From Solirubrobacter taibaiensis (GTDB lineage Bacteria > Actinomycetota > Thermoleophilia > Solirubrobacterales > Solirubrobacteraceae): a stretch of 64,000 bases of DNA. The position numbers and the translations under genes are program-made. The DNA lies in contig JAPDDQ010000001.1 of NCBI GenBank assembly GCA_027587225.1, positions 1-64,000 on the forward strand. Direction: 5' to 3'. This document shows, piece by piece, positions 50,021 through 58,211 of the stretch (the stretch's first letter is position 1; each line of letters starts with the position of its first letter). Under the pieces are notes generated by a model. That model was not told the origin of the DNA. It ran no database searches and saw only the letters and a program-made list of their open reading frames with translations.

Positions 50021-50484
50021 AGACGCCGGTAGAGCTCGCGCACCTCGGCCGCGAGCTCGTCCACCGGGCCGTCGACGACCGCGCCGGGCACGACGGTCGT
50101 GATCGGCAGCGGCGCGACGGGCGAAGCCGGGCGCCCGAGCTCCTCCCGCCAGGCCGCGAACTGCGCGGAGGAGGCGGCGATCACGATCCGGCCGAGCCCG
50201 ACCCAGCCGTGCGCGGCCGCGCACATCGGGCAGTGCTCGCCCGAGGTGTAGACGACCGCCGCCGCGCGCGCCTCCGGGCTCAGGTGCTCCGCCGCCCAGC
50301 GCGCGATCGCGAACTCCGGGTGGCGCGTGTCGTCGCCGGAGATGGCGTGGTTGTGGTCCTCGAAGAGCACTTCGCCCTGGGCGGAGACGAGGACGGAGCC
50401 GAACGGCTCCTCCCTGGCGGCGAGCGCCTGCGCCGCGAGGTCGACCGCGCGGCGCAGGAACTGCAGATCGGTGTCGTTCAGCAC
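50017..50484 (-). CDS. Zinc-dependent nucleoside/base deaminase
   Basis: The product is 155 aa. The cytidine-deaminase-like zinc site is complete: HPEFA (His55, Glu57) and EHCPMC (Cys85, Cys88). The opening LQFLRRAVDLAAQALAAREEPFG and VVYTSGEHCPMCAAA are characteristic of the guanine/tRNA-adenosine deaminase branch. Because it lacks the RNA-binding features of TadA, a free-base or nucleoside substrate such as guanine is likely. It converges on the MBL-fold gene with a 4-bp overlap. Confidence 0.87.
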   Translation of the reverse strand: MLNDTDLQFLRRAVDLAAQALAAREEPFGSVLVSAQGEVLFEDHNHAISGDDTRHPEFAIARWAAEHLSPEARAAAVVYTSGEHCPMCAAAHGWVGLGRIVIAASSAQFAAWREELGRPASPVAPLPITTVVPGAVVDGPVDELAAEVRELYRRL

Positions 50485-50491
50485 ACCGCCA

Positions 50492-52873
50492 TTAAGTACC
50501 GCCTGCGCCGCTGATGCGCACCGTCATCGACGTGCCACTCTGCTTGGTCACGCGCATCTGGACGCCGATGTGCGGGACCTTCACGCCGACCGTCGGGAGC
50601 GCCGGGTCCCAGTACTCCTTGCGGTCGTCGAACGTCGGCACGGCGGCCTGGCCACGGATGTACGACGCCGCGCCCGTCTCCTGCGCGTGCAGCGTGAACG
50701 AGTCCGACTTCTCCAGCCCGAACGGCGCGTCGTAGGTCTGGACCCGGCCGCGCCACGGCTTGCCGTCGAGGCGGTAGATCGGCCGCGGGTTCGCGTCGAT
50801 CGGCAGGATCAGACCCTGGCCCGGGTGCTGGGACTCGTTGTTGTTGCTCTGGCTCGTGTCCCAGTAGGAGACGAGCAACCCGTTCTGGTAGGGGAAGTGC
50901 TCGACCTTGTCCGGCTGGCTCGGGAACCCGAAGTTGTACGGACCCGTCTGCAGGTACTTGTCGTAGCTCGCGTACGTGCGGTTGGACGCGATGTAGAACT
51001 GGTCGTGCAGCGTGTTGAACGAGTTCGCGACCGCGCTCCAGCCGACCGCCGTCCAGCCGTTCGCGCCGGCTTCCGCCCCGTCGCTGAACACGGTGGTGGT
51101 GCCGTTGGTGACCTTGATCTCGTCGGCGAAGAAGCCCGCCTCGGCGGCAGGGTTCGTGCCCTGCGCGGCGCCGTCGGTCTTGTACCGCAGGCGCAGCTGG
51201 ACCGTCTTGCCCGCGTACGCGGAGAGGTCGAACGTCGCCGGGACGTAGGTGCCCTGGTAGCCGTCGATGCCGTTGGCCTCGGCGGCCTTGGCGATGTTGC
51301 CCGGGATGGCCTTGAAGCCGGTCCCGTCGTCCACCTCGACGTAGCCGTAGTCGCACGGCGTCGTCCCGCAGTCCTCGATGTTCCAGCGGGCCTGGAAGCT
51401 CAGCGTCGTCGTTCCCGCGGGCACCGCGAGCGAGCGCGTGAGCGTGGCGTCGTAGTTGTCATCGGTACCTGACCACCACTGCTTCGTGCCCGCCGCGGGC
51501 GCGCCGATGTCGTGCGCCACCGTCTTCTGCGGCAGCACCACGACCACGCCCTGCGCCTTCGCGGAGTTGTACTCGTGCGGGCCGAGGTCCAGCGTGCGGT
51601 TCTGGCCTGCCACCACGATCTCGTAGTCCAGCCAGCCGAGCTGCAGCTTGTCCCACGCGCCGAGGTCCGCCGAGCGCGTGCCGATTCCCTGGTCGGTCGT
51701 GTCCGACACGCGCGACTGGGCCATCAGCGTCCACCAGCTGACGGCGTTGTCCGGGCCGCCGGCGGTGTCGTAGTGGTCCGGCAAGCCGAGGTCGTGGCCG
51801 TATTCGTGCGTGAACACGGACACGCCGCCGTTCTCGGGCTGGATCGTGTAGTCCGCGACCCACAGGCCGGTCGTGCCGATCTGCGTGCCACCGTCCTTGT
51901 TCCCGGTCGGGCCCTCCCCCGTGTTCTGGAACGCCTTCCAGCGGTGCGACCAGATCGCGTCCTCGCCCTGGTAGGGGTCGCCGTCGGCCTCATCCCCGCC
52001 CGCGTGGACGATCTGGAAGTGGTCGAGGTACCCGTCCGGCTCGTTGAAGTTGCCGTCGTGGTCGAAGTCGTTGCGGTCCCACTGGTCGTATGACTGCAGG
52101 TCCGCCTTGATCTGCTCGTCGGTGCGGCCCTTCGCGTGCTGGTCGGCGACCCACGTGTCGATCGCGTCCTTGACCAGGTCCCACGTGTTGCTGCACACGT
52201 TCTCGCCGCACGGGTAGCCGCCGGAGCGCCCGTAGCGCGCCTCGTTGTACCGGACCTTCACCCAGTCGGTGACCTGGCCATCGACGCTGTAGCGGCCGGA
52301 CGACTGGCGCTCGTAGTAGGACTTGACCGAGTCGTCGAGCTCGCCGTCGCCGAAGTAGACCTCCTCGTAGTGCGCCTTGTCGTAGTTCGGCTGCCACACC
52401 GTGGAGTTGTCCTTGGCGCGGTCCGGCGCCGGAATCGCGTTGTGCGCCGGCCCGTTCCACGTGCTCGGGCCCGGGATGTTCTTGTTCGTGTCCTGGTCCG
52501 GATAGCCGGCCGCGCGCTCGTTCCCGAACTCCGCCAGCACCACGAAGATCTTGTCCGTCTTCTCGCGCGCGAGCTCGACGTACTGGTCCTCCGCCAGAGC
52601 CGCGGGCGCACCGGTCTTGGCGACCTTCACCACCTTGCTGCCCCCGCGCTGCTCGACCTTCGCCCGGCCGCTGAGCACGTCCTGGATCGCGACCTGGCGC
52701 AGCTCCCGCCGCTTCTCCTCGGCCGCGTTCGGCAGGTCATCCGTGTGTGGAATCGCCTGTCCCTGCTGCGTGGTTCCCGCGGCCGGCGCAGCCGCGCCCG
52801 CATCGAGCGCGACCGTGGTCGCCAGCCCAGCAGCAATCACCAGGCTCCCCAGCCCGGCAGTAACTCTCTGCAT
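50492..52873 (-). CDS. M6 (immune inhibitor A) secreted metalloprotease
   Basis: The product is 793 aa. A signal peptide (residues 1-27) precedes a propeptide to about residue 95. The catalytic zinc motif is HEYGHDLGLPDHYD (His356, Glu357, His360, Asp366), as in immune inhibitor A peptidases of clan MA. FDHDGNFNEPDGYLDHFQIVHAGGDEADG is the upstream calcium-rich family block (here given by position about 265-293). After residue about 430 come beta-rich domains including WWSGTDDNYDATLTRSL (VEG/MAM-like). It degrades proteins outside the cell. The divergent 200-bp upstream region is shared with a small secreted-protein gene. Confidence 0.9.
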   Translation of the reverse strand: MQRVTAGLGSLVIAAGLATTVALDAGAAAPAAGTTQQGQAIPHTDDLPNAAEEKRRELRQVAIQDVLSGRAKVEQRGGSKVVKVAKTGAPAALAEDQYVELAREKTDKIFVVLAEFGNERAAGYPDQDTNKNIPGPSTWNGPAHNAIPAPDRAKDNSTVWQPNYDKAHYEEVYFGDGELDDSVKSYYERQSSGRYSVDGQVTDWVKVRYNEARYGRSGGYPCGENVCSNTWDLVKDAIDTWVADQHAKGRTDEQIKADLQSYDQWDRNDFDHDGNFNEPDGYLDHFQIVHAGGDEADGDPYQGEDAIWSHRWKAFQNTGEGPTGNKDGGTQIGTTGLWVADYTIQPENGGVSVFTHEYGHDLGLPDHYDTAGGPDNAVSWWTLMAQSRVSDTTDQGIGTRSADLGAWDKLQLGWLDYEIVVAGQNRTLDLGPHEYNSAKAQGVVVVLPQKTVAHDIGAPAAGTKQWWSGTDDNYDATLTRSLAVPAGTTTLSFQARWNIEDCGTTPCDYGYVEVDDGTGFKAIPGNIAKAAEANGIDGYQGTYVPATFDLSAYAGKTVQLRLRYKTDGAAQGTNPAAEAGFFADEIKVTNGTTTVFSDGAEAGANGWTAVGWSAVANSFNTLHDQFYIASNRTYASYDKYLQTGPYNFGFPSQPDKVEHFPYQNGLLVSYWDTSQSNNNESQHPGQGLILPIDANPRPIYRLDGKPWRGRVQTYDAPFGLEKSDSFTLHAQETGAASYIRGQAAVPTFDDRKEYWDPALPTVGVKVPHIGVQMRVTKQSGTSMTVRISGAGGT

Positions 52874-52972
52874 GTACGCCTCCCGGCGCTATGAGTCCCC
52901 CCGGGACAAACTCCCCAGCCGTCCCGGACCTTGGCGGCGGAGCCTAGCGGCGGCAAATGAGCTGCAAGGTCA

Positions 52973-52994
52973 GGGTGTCTTGTTGACGACACCC
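52973..52994. promoter_or_regulatory. Inverted repeat in the shared upstream region of the M6 protease gene
   Basis: GGGTGTC and GACACCC are perfect 7-bp arms around 8 bp, in the 201-bp gap between the divergent M6 protease (start 52873) and small secreted-protein (start 53075) genes. The position suits an operator for either gene. Nothing else recognisable fills this gap. Confidence 0.35.
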
Positions 52995-53074
52995 GTTCTC
53001 ATGAGACAGGGTGGGCCACGGACGACACCTTGGGGCGGCAGACGACCGCGGGTGGCGCAAGTACGGTCCGACCC

Positions 53075-53485
53075 ATGTTCAGGGTCTGTCTCGCTCTCGC
53101 CCTTGCCGCGGTCGTCCTCGGCACCGCCACCGCTTCCGCTCACGCCCTCACGGTGATGGGCTGCTCGAGCGGCAACGCCACGAAGTGGCGCCAGCATCCC
53201 GGGTCGTGCACCTACAGCAGCGACGGCAGCAGCGCGGGTACCGCGCGCTTCACCAGCCTGCGCTGGCGCGGTTGGGGGAAGGCGACCGCGACCGCCACCG
53301 GACGCCAGACGGCCAATCACCGCGACCGCGACGGCTCGCTCTCGCGCTACCGGACGACGGTGCAGGTGAGCGGACGCGACTTCTGCGACGGCACGACGTA
53401 CTACACGCAGATCCGCTTCAAGACCGCCTGGCCGGGGACCGCCGCGCGGTACTCGGAGTGGTACGCGCTCGGTACGCGCTGCTGA
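53075..53485 (+). CDS. Small secreted Cys-containing protein, unknown
   Basis: The product is 136 aa from ATG 53075. Residues 1-23 form a signal peptide (FRVCLALALAAVVLG core, AHA site). The mature part is about 110 aa, beta-rich, with four Cys (in VMGCSSG, GSCTYSS, DFCDGT and at the C-terminal GTRC), consistent with two disulfides. Tyr/Arg/Thr-rich strands such as YYTQIRFKTAW follow. I recognise no family. It shares an upstream region with the M6 protease gene, so an inhibitor, substrate or co-secreted role is possible but unproven. Confidence 0.65.
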   Translation: MFRVCLALALAAVVLGTATASAHALTVMGCSSGNATKWRQHPGSCTYSSDGSSAGTARFTSLRWRGWGKATATATGRQTANHRDRDGSLSRYRTTVQVSGRDFCDGTTYYTQIRFKTAWPGTAARYSEWYALGTRC

Positions 53486-53500
53486 CGTAGGCTCGTGGGC

Positions 53501-53869
53501 GTGAGCGTGGTGCTGCGGTTGGAGGTCGATTTCGCCGAGACCGAACGCGACGGGCGCCGACGTCCGGCGCGCGACGGGTACCGCGCGTCCTTGTCGTTCG
53601 GGCGGCGACGGCGGGACGTGGAGCCGATCGTCCACGAGGCGGTGCTCGTGTTCGAGGACGTCGACCAAGTGGCGCCGGGCGGGTCGGCGGTGGCACGGGC
53701 GTGGATGTTCGACGAGCTCCCGCGCCGCGGGATCGACGATGACGCCGTGGTCGCACTGCTCGAGCGCGACCGGATCGTCGGTCGGGCGCGCGTGCTGTCG
53801 ATCCACGAGGACGACACGCCGCAGCCGCTCGCGGACTTCGGTGAGGCGAAGCGACGCTCGCTGCATTGA
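53501..53869 (+). CDS. Small protein resembling EF-Tu domain III
   Basis: The product is 122 aa from GTG 53501. The order of a GYRASLSFG strand, acidic VLVFEDVDQVAPGGSAVARAW and ALLERDRIVGRARVLSI resembles the third beta-barrel domain of EF-Tu (GYRPQF, MPGD, REGGRTVGAG) without any GTPase domain. Stand-alone proteins of this type occur in actinobacteria. The resemblance is by eye only. It lies 60 bp upstream of two GTPase genes in the same direction, which may be coincidence. No catalytic residues are recognisable. Confidence 0.5.
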   Translation: MSVVLRLEVDFAETERDGRRRPARDGYRASLSFGRRRRDVEPIVHEAVLVFEDVDQVAPGGSAVARAWMFDELPRRGIDDDAVVALLERDRIVGRARVLSIHEDDTPQPLADFGEAKRRSLH

Positions 53870-53929
53870 CGGCGCGTACTTCTGACCACGGGTCGGTTGG
53901 TCGCGGGCCCGCGAGGGAAGCGTGGAGTC

Positions 53930-55621
53930 ATGACCGTCCAGTCGCCGAGCGCGCTGTCCGAGAGGTTGGCCGAGCTGGGCGAGCGCCTGCGCGATCTTGA
54001 GCTGCGGCTCGAGTCACCCGACGTAGCCGAGGCCCGGCGCGTGCGCGACGAGCTCGTCGCCCAGATCGGTGACTATCTGCTTCCGCGCCTGCAGAGCATG
54101 GAGGCGCCGCTGCTGATGGTCGTCGGTGGCTCCACCGGCGCGGGCAAGTCCACCCTGGTCAACAGCCTGGTGGGCGCGCCGGTGAGCGCGGCCGGTGTCC
54201 TGCGCCCCACGACGCGGTCACCGGTGCTCGTCTGCCACCCAGACGACCTGCGCTGGTTCGAGGACGATCGTGTCCTGCCCGGGATGAGCCGCACCACGGG
54301 CCGGGACGCGGGTCCCGGCGGCCTGGAGCTCGCGCCGACGACCGGTCTGCGGGCGGGGGTCGCGTTGCTCGACTCGCCGGACATCGATTCGGTGGTCGAC
54401 GCCAACCGCACGCTCGCGCGTCAGCTGCTCGCGGCCGCCGACGCGTGGCTGTTCGTGACCACCGCGGCTCGCTACGCCGACGCGGTGCCGTGGGAGTTGC
54501 TGCAGTCCGCCCGCGATCGTGGCACCGCGCTGTCGCTCGTCCTGGATCGGGTCCCGGCCGAAGGGGTCGCCGAGGTCGCCGCCCATCTGCGCGCGATGAT
54601 GCGCGAGCAGGGCCTGGGGGAAGCGGAGCTGCTGGTCGTGCCGGAGACGCCGCTGGAGGACGGGCGTCTGCCGGCCGTCGCCCTTGCTCCCGTGCGCGGG
54701 TGGCTCGACAGTCTCGCGGCTGACGCCACCGGCCGCGCCGACGTCGTCCGCCGGACGTTGACCGGCGCGCTCGAGAGCCTGCCACGGCGCGTCGCCGTGG
54801 TCAGCGGTGCGCTCGACGAGCAGGAGGCCACGGCGGCCCAACTCCGGGCCGACGTGGAGAGCGCGTACGTACGCGGCCTGGACGAGATCGACGAGGCGCT
54901 GCGCAGCGGCACCCTTCTGCGCGGTGAGGTGCTGGCCCGGTGGCACGAGGTCGTCGGCACCGGGGATCTGATGCGCGGGCTGGAGTCGCGGCTTTCGCGC
55001 CTACGGGACCGCGTGCGTGCACTCGTGACCGGCGGACCCGCGTCCGAGGCGCGCTTGCAGGCCGCCGTGCGATCGAACGTCGACGCGGTCGTGCACGCTG
55101 CCGCCGACCGCGCCGCGGAACGTGCGGCGACGGAGTGGCGCGCCCGCCCCGCGGGCCGCGCGCTGCTCGCCGCGTCGAGCCGGCTCGACTCCGCCTCCTC
55201 GGAGTTGCTCGACCGTACGCGTGAAGCGGTCCGGGAGTGGCAGGGCGACGTGTTCGAGCTCGTGCGCAAGGAAGCCGGAAACCGCCGCCAGACCGCGCGC
55301 TTCGCTTCACTGGGCGTCAATGGCGCCGGGCTCGTCGTGATGCTCGCGGTGTTCGCGCAGACCGGCGGCCTCACCGGCGCTGAAGTCGCGGTCGCCGGTG
55401 GCACGACCGCGGCCGGCCAGCGCATCCTGGAGGCGCTGCTCGGCGACCAGGCGGTCCGCACGCTCGCGGCTCGCGCACGCGAGATGCTGCTCGAACGGGC
55501 GCATGGGCTGCTCGACGGGGAAGCGGAGCGCTACGACGCGCTGCTCGCTCCGGCGGCGCCGGAACCGGACGCCGCCACGAGGCTGCGCGAGGCGGTTCGC
55601 GGCATCGAGCGGGCTTGGTGA
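53930..55621 (+). CDS. Dynamin-like/YfjP-type GTPase A
   Basis: The product is 563 aa. Residues 1-58 are helical. The GTPase has G1 GGSTGAGKST (66-75), a G2-like Thr in LRPTTRSP, G3 LLDSPDIDS and a weak G4 (LSLVLDRVPA, lacking Asn-Lys). A long helical region follows (about 260-440) and then a short hydrophobic segment (GAGLVVMLAVFAQTGGL). The layout is that of bacterial dynamin-like/IniA-type membrane GTPases. Its TGA overlaps the GTG of the second GTPase by 4 bp, so the two are probably made in equal amounts and act as a heteromeric pair at the membrane. Confidence 0.82.
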   Translation: MTVQSPSALSERLAELGERLRDLELRLESPDVAEARRVRDELVAQIGDYLLPRLQSMEAPLLMVVGGSTGAGKSTLVNSLVGAPVSAAGVLRPTTRSPVLVCHPDDLRWFEDDRVLPGMSRTTGRDAGPGGLELAPTTGLRAGVALLDSPDIDSVVDANRTLARQLLAAADAWLFVTTAARYADAVPWELLQSARDRGTALSLVLDRVPAEGVAEVAAHLRAMMREQGLGEAELLVVPETPLEDGRLPAVALAPVRGWLDSLAADATGRADVVRRTLTGALESLPRRVAVVSGALDEQEATAAQLRADVESAYVRGLDEIDEALRSGTLLRGEVLARWHEVVGTGDLMRGLESRLSRLRDRVRALVTGGPASEARLQAAVRSNVDAVVHAAADRAAERAATEWRARPAGRALLAASSRLDSASSELLDRTREAVREWQGDVFELVRKEAGNRRQTARFASLGVNGAGLVVMLAVFAQTGGLTGAEVAVAGGTTAAGQRILEALLGDQAVRTLAARAREMLLERAHGLLDGEAERYDALLAPAAPEPDAATRLREAVRGIERAW

Positions 55622-57219
55622 GCGGCGGCCTCGACCAGCGCCTGACCGCGCTCGCGGAGGCGGTGCGCCTGGCAGAGGGCCGGCTCGATCAGGAGGCGGT
55701 CGAACCCGCACGGGCGGTCGTCGAGCGTGCAGGAGAGCGCCTGGGGCATGGGCTCGAAGCGACCGTCGTCGCGCTGGCCGGCCCGACCGGCGCCGGTAAG
55801 TCGACGCTGTTCAACCTGCTCGTCGGGCGCGATTTGTCGAGCTCGGGCGTGCGCCGACCGACGACGTCGAGCACGACCGCCGCGGTGGGCGAAGCGGTCC
55901 AGCCCGCGCTGCTGGACTGGCTCGGGGTCCGTAGTCGACACGCCCTCGACGCGGGTGCGCCCGCGGGCCTGGTCCTGCTCGACCTTCCGGACTTCGACTC
56001 GGTGCAGACGGCCCACCGCGACGAGGTCGATCGCCTCGTCCGGATCGTCGACCTGCTCGTGTGGGTCGTGGACCCGCAGAAGTACGCGGACGCGGCGCTG
56101 CACGACGGCTATCTGCGGCCCATGGCCGGGCACGCGGCGGCGATGTTGGTGGTGCTCAACCAGGCGGACCTGCTCGGCGACCAGGTCGATCGCGCACGGA
56201 AGGATCTCGAACGGGTGCTGGCTTCGAGCGGCCTCGACGACGTCCCGGTGCTCGCGCTGTCCGCCCGGACCGGGGAAGGCACCGACGCGTTGCGCAAGAC
56301 GGTCGAGGCGCGCGTGCGCGGGCGGCAGGCCGTGTTGGCGCGGTTGGACGCCGATGTCGGGGCTGCGGCCGCGCCGTTGCGCGCCGCGGCGGGCGAAGGC
56401 CGTCCCGCCGGCATCGGGCGCCGTGACCGCGAGCAGCTCGTCGCCGCGCTCGCGGAGGCCGCCGGACTGCCGGGCGTCGTGCGTGCGGTCGAGCGCGCGC
56501 ACAAGCATCGCGGCGCGTTGGCGACCGGCGTGCCGTGGATCGCCTGGGTGCGTCGACTGCGCCCGGACCCGCTCCGGCGGCTCGGCCTCGAGCGCGCGCA
56601 GCGGGAGGACGCGCGGACCTCGCTGCCGCCGCCGACGCCGGTCGAGCGAGCGCTGGTCGACTCGGCCATCCGGACGCTCGCCCGCGACGCCTCTGATGGG
56701 TTGCCCGCGCCGTGGCCCGCCCTGGCGCGGCGCGCGGCGACCGCCAACGAGTCCGCGCTCGCCGACCGGCTCGATCACGCCATGGCCGGAGCCGACCTGC
56801 GGATGAGCCGCCCGCGGTGGTGGAGCGTCGCGCGCTGGGTCCAGCGCGCTTGCGCGGCGCTCGCCGCTGCGGGTGCGCTGTGGCTCGTGGTCCTCGCCGG
56901 GCTCGGGTATCTCCAACTCGGCGACGCAGTCCCGACTCCAGACCTCAAAGGCGTGCCGGTGCCGACCGCGCTGCTTCTCGGCGGCGTCGCGCTCGCGCTG
57001 CTGCTGGCGCTGTTGGCCCGGCTGGCGAACCGGGCGGGTGCACGCCGGCGCGCGCGCCGGGCCCGCCGCGCGCTGCACGACCGGGTCACCACGGTCGCCG
57101 ACGATCTCGTGCTCACGCCCTTGGAGGACGAGCTGGCGGTCCACGCCGCGGTGCTGAAGGCGCTCGATGGGGAGCGCAAGCGCGGCGCGGTCCGCGTTCC
57201 GGCCCTGGTGGGGCGCTAG
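55618..57219 (+). CDS. YfjP-type GTPase B
   Basis: The product is 533 aa from GTG 55618. It has G1 GPTGAGKST (55-63), G2-like Thr in VRRPTTSSTTA, G3 LLDLPDFDS, G4 NQADL and G5 LSARTGEG, all intact. Two membrane helices lie near residues 415-433 (ALAAAGALWLVVLAGLGYL) and 448-467, followed by a basic stretch and a helical tail. It belongs with the YfjP/Era-like GTPases paired with dynamin-like proteins in actinobacteria. Membrane-remodelling or division-related functions are family expectations. It converges with the reductase gene, overlapping 4 bp. Confidence 0.82.
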   Translation: MSGGLDQRLTALAEAVRLAEGRLDQEAVEPARAVVERAGERLGHGLEATVVALAGPTGAGKSTLFNLLVGRDLSSSGVRRPTTSSTTAAVGEAVQPALLDWLGVRSRHALDAGAPAGLVLLDLPDFDSVQTAHRDEVDRLVRIVDLLVWVVDPQKYADAALHDGYLRPMAGHAAAMLVVLNQADLLGDQVDRARKDLERVLASSGLDDVPVLALSARTGEGTDALRKTVEARVRGRQAVLARLDADVGAAAAPLRAAAGEGRPAGIGRRDREQLVAALAEAAGLPGVVRAVERAHKHRGALATGVPWIAWVRRLRPDPLRRLGLERAQREDARTSLPPPTPVERALVDSAIRTLARDASDGLPAPWPALARRAATANESALADRLDHAMAGADLRMSRPRWWSVARWVQRACAALAAAGALWLVVLAGLGYLQLGDAVPTPDLKGVPVPTALLLGGVALALLLALLARLANRAGARRRARRARRALHDRVTTVADDLVLTPLEDELAVHAAVLKALDGERKRGAVRVPALVGR

Positions 57220-58211
57220 AAGCGCACGAGCATCTTCCCGGTGTTGCCGCCGCGGAGCAGATCGATGAAGGCGTGCGGTGCGGCCTCGATTCCGCCTTCG
57301 ACGATCGTCTCGCGGAACTTCACGCGGCCGTCGGCGACCCACGGACCCACCTCGTCGATGAACGCCTGGCGGCGGTCGGCGTGGTCGGTGATGATGAAGC
57401 CGCGGAGCTGGAGGCGCTTGCCGATCGCCTGCATCAGCTGGAAGGGCGCGGGGGAGTCGTCGTTGTAGCTCGAGATCGCTCCGCACAGGGCGGCGCGGCC
57501 ACGGAGGCGCAGGGCGTGGATCGCCGCGGCGAAGTGCTCACCGCCGACGTTGTCGAAGTAGACGTCGATGCCGTCCGGCGCCGCCTCGCGCAGCAGCTTG
57601 GAGACCTTGCCGTCGTGGTAGTCGAACACGGCGTCGAAGCCGAGCTCGTCTTTGACCCACGCGACCTTCTCGGGTGAGCCGGCGGAGCCGATCACCGTGT
57701 GGCCCTTGAGCTTCGCGATCTGCCCGGCGAGCGAGCCGACGGCGCCCGCGGCGCCGCTGACGAACACCACGTCACCCTCGCGCAGCTGCGCGATGTCCAG
57801 CAAGCCGACGTACGCCGTGAGGCCCGGCATCCCGAGCACGCCGATGAACGCGGACTCCGGCACACCCTCGGGCGCCACGACCTTCAGGGCGTGCTGGCCC
57901 TTGACCACGGAGACCTCGCGCCAGCCGAGGCCGTGCTGGACGAGATCGCCCTCGGCGAACCCGTCGACCTTGGAGGCCACGACCTCGCCGATCGCGGCAC
58001 CGTCGCACGGCGCGCCGATCTGCCACGGCGGCGAGTAGGACTTGACGTCCTTCATCCGCCCCCGCATGTACGGGTCGACGGACATGAACGTGTTGCGCAC
58101 GACGATCTCGCCCCGCTGGGGGGCGCGGACGTCGGTCTCAGCGAGCTCGAAGTTCGACGGCTGCGGCTCGCCCTCGGGGCGCGAAGCGAGCCTGATCTCT
58201 CGACTGGTCAT
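57216..58211 (-). CDS. MDR-family NADP-dependent alkenal/quinone reductase
   Basis: The product is 331 aa. VDPYMRGRM near residue 46 and GLTAYVGLLDIAQLREGDVV, then the cofactor motif VSGAAGAVGSLAGQIAKLKG, are diagnostic of the leukotriene B4/alkenal double-bond reductase group of the medium-chain family (no structural zinc). It reduces alpha,beta-unsaturated carbonyls with NADPH. ATG 58211 gives the normal family N-terminus even though it lies 74 bp inside the frame of the upstream oxidoreductase gene. Confidence 0.9.
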   Translation of the reverse strand: MTSREIRLASRPEGEPQPSNFELAETDVRAPQRGEIVVRNTFMSVDPYMRGRMKDVKSYSPPWQIGAPCDGAAIGEVVASKVDGFAEGDLVQHGLGWREVSVVKGQHALKVVAPEGVPESAFIGVLGMPGLTAYVGLLDIAQLREGDVVFVSGAAGAVGSLAGQIAKLKGHTVIGSAGSPEKVAWVKDELGFDAVFDYHDGKVSKLLREAAPDGIDVYFDNVGGEHFAAAIHALRLRGRAALCGAISSYNDDSPAPFQLMQAIGKRLQLRGFIITDHADRRQAFIDEVGPWVADGRVKFRETIVEGGIEAAPHAFIDLLRGGNTGKMLVRF

